Part shown: positions 14,746 to 18,879 of the stretch, piece after piece
How positions within the stretch are numbered: the first letter of the stretch is position 1
Layout: each line of letters starts with the position of its first letter
Assembly (NCBI GenBank): GCA_029007685.1
Contig: JAQXIG010000048.1
Span: 1 to 18,879 of the forward strand
DNA from: a bacterium
Lineage (GTDB): Bacteria; Bacillota_I; Bacilli_A; RF39; UBA660
DNA length: 18,879 bases
Direction of reading: 5' to 3'
Translations under genes and position numbers: made by a program
Notes under the pieces: generated by a model
Seen by the model: only the letters and a program-made list of their open reading frames with translations
The model's database searches: none
Told to the model about the DNA's origin: nothing

Positions 14746-16233
14746 TTAAATTTTGATAGAATAGTTTGCTGGTCCTTCTATAATATCACCATCTATCGTA
14801 AAGCGAGAGCCATGACATGGGCAGTCCCAAGTTTTTTCTTCTTGATTGAAAATTAAGTGACATTTCATATGAGGACATAGATGTTTCACAATGTGTTTTT
14901 GATTGTTTTCATCTATGTATACACCGTAATAATTTCCTTTTACTGGAACGACAGCGACATTCTTTTTATAAAAGGAAGGATTTTTTTGTAGGTAAGTTTC
15001 TAGATAAATTTTTCCATATAATATGCTATTGTATAATGCTCCTGATATCATAGCGGGATTTATTCTCGTCGGATCAAATAAATTGAGATATTGATTTTTT
15101 TTCTTTTGAATGAGATCACTAATGATTTTACTCGCAATTGTGGCATTTGTCATTCCCCAAGCTTGATAACCAGTAGCTAGGAATAGGTTTTGATATTTGG
15201 CAGATAATTTTCCGATTAGTGGTAATTGATCATTTGTTACAATATCTTGATTCATCCAAGTGTAAGTTGGATCTATTTTGAAATAGTGATTGAAATCTTG
15301 TCTACTTTTTTTGTAGTGTTTTTGATAATCAATTTGGTTCATTAATAGGTGTTCATTAGAACCATAGATAATCGTATCCTCAAAAAAACGTATAGAATGT
15401 AAAGCTTTGTCGACATTAATCGCAGTGAAGTTCATTTTTTGATTCCATTTACCAGCATTTACATATTCACGTTTGATATGATTTTTGATTGGAAACATAT
15501 TTGGAAAAACAAAGTAGGGATAGTGGCAGCTTAATACTAGATAGGTACAACTGATTTCTCTTTGGGTGGTTTTTACCAGATAACGGTTCTTTTTTCTTTC
15601 TATTTTTAAAACCATTTCTTCTTCTAGAAATGTTATTTTTTTCTGTAGGATTTTTTTTATTGATTGGAGATATTCTAGTGGATGAAAGACATAAGTATCT
15701 TTTACCATAATACCGTATTTGATAGGGAACTTGATTGGTAATTCCTTTACTTCTTTACAAGCTACTTGCCAATTCTGGAGAATTTTTTGTTCTTTTTTGA
15801 TCTTATCGATATTTTTTTCTTCGACGGCAAATAAATAGGAGTCTACTTTTTCTAGGTGGCAGGATATTTTTTCTTTATCAATAATATCCGTTAAGAGTTT
15901 GCTTGCTTCTATTTGAGAATCGAAATAGAGTTTGCTTTTCTTTTGGTCTAATTTTTTCTCTAAATCTTGATAAATTGTTTGTTGGAGAAAGCTGATTTTA
16001 GCCGTTGTATTCTTAGTTATGCCCATTCCAATTTTTCCTTTATCAATGATACCTATTTTGTAATTAGAGTTTTTTAGAAAGTAAGCTGTTTGGCAACCGG
16101 TGATACCGCCACCAACGATTAAAATGTCAAAATTTAAGTTTTGATTTTGATTGTCATTTTTTATGTCTTTTTTCTTAGATTGTTTTTTAATTTTTATGGT
16201 ATCTTCCCAAATGGAAATTAATTTATTTTTCAT
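14746..16233 (-). CDS. FAD-dependent oxidoreductase with C-terminal Rieske [2Fe-2S] domain
   Basis: A 495-residue DadA/GlpO-type flavoprotein fused to a Rieske domain, the arrangement of Bacillus YhfW. FAD-binding dinucleotide fold FDILIVGGGITGCQTAYFL near residue 30, then TKNTTAKISF; a second FAD-contact region is LFLATGYQAWGMTNA near 354-368. The Rieske motifs CPHMKC near 452 and CPCHGSRF near 470 carry the complete Cys-His pairs for one iron-sulfur cluster. The usual substrate of such proteins is unknown; amine or amino-acid oxidation with electrons passed to the cluster is the family-based guess. ATG 16233 follows GGTGATCATA; earlier in-frame ATGs give an unlikely N-terminal tail and reach into the divergent truB promoter and intron. 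It is transcribed divergently from truB. Confidence 0.87.
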   Translation of the reverse strand: MKNKLISIWEDTIKIKKQSKKKDIKNDNQNQNLNFDILIVGGGITGCQTAYFLKNSNYKIGIIDKGKIGMGITKNTTAKISFLQQTIYQDLEKKLDQKKSKLYFDSQIEASKLLTDIIDKEKISCHLEKVDSYLFAVEEKNIDKIKKEQKILQNWQVACKEVKELPIKFPIKYGIMVKDTYVFHPLEYLQSIKKILQKKITFLEEEMVLKIERKKNRYLVKTTQREISCTYLVLSCHYPYFVFPNMFPIKNHIKREYVNAGKWNQKMNFTAINVDKALHSIRFFEDTIIYGSNEHLLMNQIDYQKHYKKSRQDFNHYFKIDPTYTWMNQDIVTNDQLPLIGKLSAKYQNLFLATGYQAWGMTNATIASKIISDLIQKKKNQYLNLFDPTRINPAMISGALYNSILYGKIYLETYLQKNPSFYKKNVAVVPVKGNYYGVYIDENNQKHIVKHLCPHMKCHLIFNQEEKTWDCPCHGSRFTIDGDIIEGPANYSIKI

Positions 16234-16300
16234 TATGATCACCATTTTTAATATGATCAAAATTTGTGAAAAAACTCTTGTTTTTGGAATATTTCGTGAA

Positions 16301-16329
16301 TTTACAGATTTCATTATACATGTTATACT
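16301..16329 (+). promoter_or_regulatory. Promoter of the truB transcript, just upstream of the intron
   Basis: TTTACA (16301-16306), 17 bp, TATACT (16324-16329), with TG at 16321-16322 as an extended -10. The start should fall near 16336, so only about 8 nt precede the intron, almost exactly the exon sequence that pairs with the intron. A minus-strand TATAAT (16313-16318) lies inside it and may serve the divergent oxidoreductase gene, though without a good -35. Confidence 0.7.
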
Positions 16330-16343
16330 AAATTTCATGGAAG

Positions 16344-17037
16344 GTGTGTCAGTTTGGTGATTACTATATAGTTGGTAGAAGTCCAATATGGTAAGCTTTA
16401 GTAAGTTGCCATTCTCTCAGTTTGAAATCGAAATTGTATAGTGATTTCATCTCGGAAGATATATGGTGGTCGATATGTTCTTCCATATAGCTGGCAATAC
16501 CGGCAATATCGTGAAAGTGGAATATTGTAAGAATGCCACCGAGGTCAATAGAGCATGATGGGTATATCATGGTGATATTAAGTGGCCTGCTAAGTTTATA
16601 GATCTCTAAATCTAAAAAGTTTCAAACACTGATAGTAAAAGCTATACTAAAGTAGCTTTTTGTAAAAAAGATTTATAAGTAGTTGGACTAGTTGATAGTA
16701 GTAATCAAGCGAGTAATGACTGTGGAGAGAGGGGACTGGCATATCATTGTTGCTTTAGAGAAGTATATACTATGCAAATGAATTCCGTAAAAACTACAAA
16801 GAAATTGTTTCAGTATATATGATATTATATCCTTACAAAAAGAATAAAATACACTGATTTTCCAAGAATATGGAAGAACTGTAAAATTCCAGAACTAGAT
16901 ATTGGTGTAGATTTACGGGGATAAAGATTATAGGAAAAGCCGTATGCAAGAAAATAACACGTATGGTTCTGTGAGGGGAGATAGACTTCCTCTCGCTTAA
17001 GAAGAAAGAGAGGTGTAGTTGAGTTTGTCTACTCGAC
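16344..17037 (+). mobile_element. ORF-less group II intron in the 5' leader of truB
   Basis: A 694-nt ribozyme retroelement. The 5' end is GTGTG (consensus GUGYG) at 16344. Seven exon bases before it, ATGGAAG (16337-16343, IBS1), are exactly complementary to CTTCCAT (16480-16486, EBS1). A candidate IBS2/EBS2 is AATTTC (16331-16336) with GAAATT (16430-16435). In domain I, loop TTTAGTA (16397-16403) of hairpin GGTAA/TTGCC is complementary to loop TACTAAA (16645-16651) of hairpin AAAAGCTA/TAGCTTTT, as expected for alpha-alpha'. Domain V lies at 16937-16969 and domain VI ends CTACTCGAC at 17037, with a branch-like A at 17031, seven from the end as in Lactococcus Ll.LtrB. No reverse transcriptase is encoded: a 16-codon frame at 16772 could be the remnant of its start. 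Splicing would need a maturase in trans. The copy may be decayed (see domain V). Confidence 0.88.
16937..16969 (+). ncRNA. Group II intron domain V (inner helix damaged)
   Basis: The outer strands AAGCCGTA (16937-16944) and TATGGTTC (16962-16969) pair as in group II domain V, with the catalytic AGC triad at 16938-16940 and the CG bulge before TATGG. The inner part reads TGCAAG-AAAA-TAACA: only the first two pairs (TG/CA) form, and total length is 33 rather than the usual 34. An intact relative would have complementary inner strands closed by a GNRA loop. This reduces the chance that the ribozyme is fully active. Confidence 0.75.
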
Positions 17038-17044
17038 TGATGGA

Positions 17045-17947
17045 ATGAAAAGTGGTATATTGGTAGTTAATAAACCAAGGAATATGACTAGTCGCGATGT
17101 GGTGAATATAGTATGTAAAAAATTAAATACCAAACATATTGGACATACAGGAACGTTAGATCCACTTGCGACTGGAGTTTTGGTGCTAGGTGTAAATGAT
17201 GGATGTAAAGTAATTGAGTTGTTGACTAGTGTTGATAAGGAGTATATAGCTTCGGTAATTGTAGGAATTGAAACGGATACGTTGGATGTCACCGGAGAAG
17301 TTTTGAAGACATATAATATAGAGACATTAGACCAACAAAAATTAGAGGAAGTACTGGATAGTTTTAGGGGAAAATATATGCAAGAAGTACCCAAGTATTC
17401 AGCAGTTCATGTAGATGGCAAACGGTTATATGAGTATGCTAGAAATCAAGAACAAGTAGTTTTACCAAAACGGGAAGTAGAAATTAAGGAAATTGAATTA
17501 CTGGATTTACCTAGATTACGAGATGGCTTTTTTACTTTTTCTTTTCGTGTTCATGTTAGTAAAGGAACTTATATTCGTAGTTTAATTCGAGATATTGGAA
17601 TGAGACTAGGTTGGCCTTGTACTATGCAGAAGTTGGAACGAACTCGGCAGGGAATTTTTTCTTTAAGAGATAGTCTTGATTTAGAGGATGTTTTGGAGGA
17701 TAAATTGATTTCTATTTCAAAAACTTTAGCTGAGTATGAACGTTTGATTGTTGATTCTAAGTTAGAGTTGAAAGTGAGAAATGGAGCTATTCTTGATGGG
17801 ATTGTTTGTGATTCATATTTACTGATTTTGAATCAAAAAGAAGAGTTGTTGGCTATTTATCAACCTTATCAACCTTATCAAAAAGACTTAACCAAAATTA
17901 AGCCCTATAAAGTGTTTGGAGGTATGGGTAATGAAAAAACTAAGTGA
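17045..17947 (+). CDS. truB: tRNA pseudouridine(55) synthase TruB
   Basis: A 300-residue enzyme that converts U55 of tRNA T-loops to pseudouridine and acts as a tRNA chaperone. Conserved elements: GILVVNKPRNMTSRDVV at the N-terminus, catalytic-Asp motif HTGTLDPLATGVL near 35-47, KEYIASVIVG near 68, VPKYSAVHVDGKRLYE near 116, and GTYIRSLIRDIG near 171. Length is typical. ATG 17045 is the only sensible start, yet the unspliced RNA has no ribosome site before it (only TGATGGA). After removal of the intron, GGAAGTGAT stands before it with 7 nt between GGAAG and ATG. Its end overlaps the start of the murE-like gene by 17 nt. Confidence 0.95.
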   Translation: MKSGILVVNKPRNMTSRDVVNIVCKKLNTKHIGHTGTLDPLATGVLVLGVNDGCKVIELLTSVDKEYIASVIVGIETDTLDVTGEVLKTYNIETLDQQKLEEVLDSFRGKYMQEVPKYSAVHVDGKRLYEYARNQEQVVLPKREVEIKEIELLDLPRLRDGFFTFSFRVHVSKGTYIRSLIRDIGMRLGWPCTMQKLERTRQGIFSLRDSLDLEDVLEDKLISISKTLAEYERLIVDSKLELKVRNGAILDGIVCDSYLLILNQKEELLAIYQPYQPYQKDLTKIKPYKVFGGMGNEKTK

Positions 17948-18879
17948 ATTATATCCTGGTTGTGGTTATTCTGATATTGATATTTTCGATATTAAAATTA
18001 ATTCTAAGGAAGTTAGGCCAGGGGATATTTTTGTATGTACGATGGGAGTATCTGCGGATCGACATGATTTTATTGAAGAAGCGATTTTGAATGGGGCTAG
18101 TGCGATTGTAGTTAGTAAAGATGTTCTTTATGATATTCCTACTATTAAAGTAAAGAATACGAATATAGAGCTTCCACTTCTTGCGGCTAGACTTTATGAT
18201 CATCCGGAAAAAAAACTTCGGTTCATTGCGACTACTGGTACGAATGGAAAAACGACAGTCGCTTCCATGATTCAAACTTTATTAGGGAATGATCGGTGTG
18301 GTTATTTGGGAACGAATGGAATGATTTGTAGTAAATTTGAGGAAGCAATTTTGAATACTACTCCTGATAGTGATCGTCTTTATAAATATTTTCAGCGTTT
18401 TGTCGATAGCGGGTGTCAGTTTTTAAGTATGGAGACTTCATCGGAAGCTTTTTATCGAAATCGTTTAGATCATTTAGAATTTGAGATTGGAATTGTTACA
18501 AATATTACGGAAGATCATTTGAATATTCATAAAACGATAGACAATTATGTTTCTTGTAAAAAAAGTTACTTACTAAAGTGAAAAAAGATGGATATTGTAT
18601 TTTAAATTGTGATGATCTTTATTACCATGAATGTTTAGAGCAAGTGACTAGTCGTTTGCTTACTTATGGTAAAAAGGAGGCTACACTTCAGATTGTTGAT
18701 TATCAATTATATGAAGATAAAACGATGATTACTTTAAAATATCAAGAACGATTATATACATTGAAAAGCCCTCTGTTGGGGGAGTTTAATATTTATAATT
18801 TATGCGCTGCGTTATTAGCTATGATTGCACTAGGATATGAGTTAGAAGAGGTAATTGAACGAGTGTCACTGATTCAGCC
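17931..18879 (+). pseudogene. murE: MurE-type Mur ligase, frameshifted at A7 and cut by the window edge
   Basis: A UDP-MurNAc-tripeptide synthetase-like ligase that adds the third amino acid to the peptidoglycan stem. Motifs: VRPGDIFVC near 27, ATP-binding TTGTNGKTT near 102, NTTPDS near 144, METSSEA near 170, TNITEDHLNIH near 190. After NYVSCKK the frame ends at TGA 18579-18581. The -1 frame from the A7 run (18558-18564) continues as KLLTKVKKDGYCILNCDD and then LLGEFNIYNLCAALLAM to the window end, so one A is missing or slippage occurs. ATG 17931, 8 nt after GGAGG and overlapping truB, is the start; the earlier TTG lies at the ribosome site. Which amino acid it adds (Lys or diaminopimelate) cannot be read from the visible part. 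Confidence 0.82.

Noticed and set aside
16326..16403. TACTAAA in the 5' exon as IBS2 pairing with TTTAGTA at 16397.
   Set aside because: The exact 7-base match is noted, but the loop lies very near the intron 5' end and pairs equally well with the internal loop at 16645, as alpha-alpha' does; GAAATT (16430) with AATTTC next to IBS1 is a better EBS2-IBS2 pair.
16364..16570. Minus-strand 68-codon open frame.
   Set aside because: It covers intron domain I on the opposite strand, including EBS1 and several hairpins; its openness is a by-product of the ribozyme sequence and it shows no known family motif.
16638..16661. Terminator-like hairpin AAAAGCTA/TAGCTTTT with T-run.
   Set aside because: It lies inside the group II intron and its loop TACTAAA matches another intron loop, so it is better read as a domain I hairpin; few T remain beyond the full stem.
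18575..18588. A AAA AAG as a programmed -1 frameshift site in murE.
   Set aside because: In the murE frame the stop TGA precedes this run, so ribosomes would not reach it; the upstream A7 run is the point where the frames join sensibly.
1..18879. CRISPR arrays, tRNA or rRNA genes, insertion sequences.
   Set aside because: No regularly spaced direct repeats, tRNA-like cloverleaf with TTCRA arm, rRNA sequence or transposase was seen on either strand.

Overview
The window looks like chromosome from an AT-rich Gram-positive of the Bacillota (Bacilli or an Erysipelotrichia/RF39-like relative). The evidence is the rplU-prp-rpmA-obg order, an L27 precursor with a Prp-type N-terminal extension, an RNase J2-type protein, CpsB and BY-kinase proteins, strong AGGAGG ribosome sites and consensus sigma-A promoters, many with extended -10 (TGn) elements. 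TGA is a stop here and TGG encodes Trp, so the code is standard.

Layout, left to right. (1) 1-2445: an unidentified open frame at the edge, then a promoter and a two-gene phosphoregulatory unit of surface-polysaccharide type (Wzz-BY-kinase fusion and overlapping CpsB phosphatase) closed by a terminator. (2) 2467-5243: RNA-processing genes rnc (RNase III) and rnjB (RNase J2-like), with a structured rnjB leader and a structured RNA ending in U7 downstream. (3) 5266-6970: a membrane-anchored polysaccharide deacetylase whose N-terminal half carries a degenerate copy of the catalytic fold. (4) 6974-9774: the ribosomal cluster, with L21 leader RNA, rplU, prp, rpmA and a terminator, then a broken ASCH-domain gene, then obg. 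(5) 10028-12507: a helD gene killed by two in-frame stops, and a possible ORF remnant. (6) 12541-16233: a YfcE-like phosphodiesterase, a small unknown gene, a tocopherol-cyclase-family protein, and on the minus strand a FAD oxidoreductase with a Rieske domain. (7) 16301-18879: truB overlapping a frameshifted murE that runs off the edge.

The most striking element is a previously hidden 694-nt ORF-less group II intron at 16344-17037 in the 5' untranslated region of truB. It has a GTGTG 5' end, a 7-bp EBS1-IBS1 match at the 5' splice site, a loop-loop match in domain I that fits alpha-alpha', a domain V, and a 3' end with a branch-point-like A seven nucleotides from the boundary. It splits the truB ribosome-binding site: joining the exons recreates GGAAGTGAT seven nucleotides before the ATG, and the unspliced RNA has no good site. 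The inner helix of domain V looks damaged, so it may be a splicing gate for truB or a fossil that silences it. Four genes or elements here (ASCH gene, helD, murE, intron) show lesions, so either the genome is decaying or the assembly has errors; only the murE lesion is a homopolymer type.
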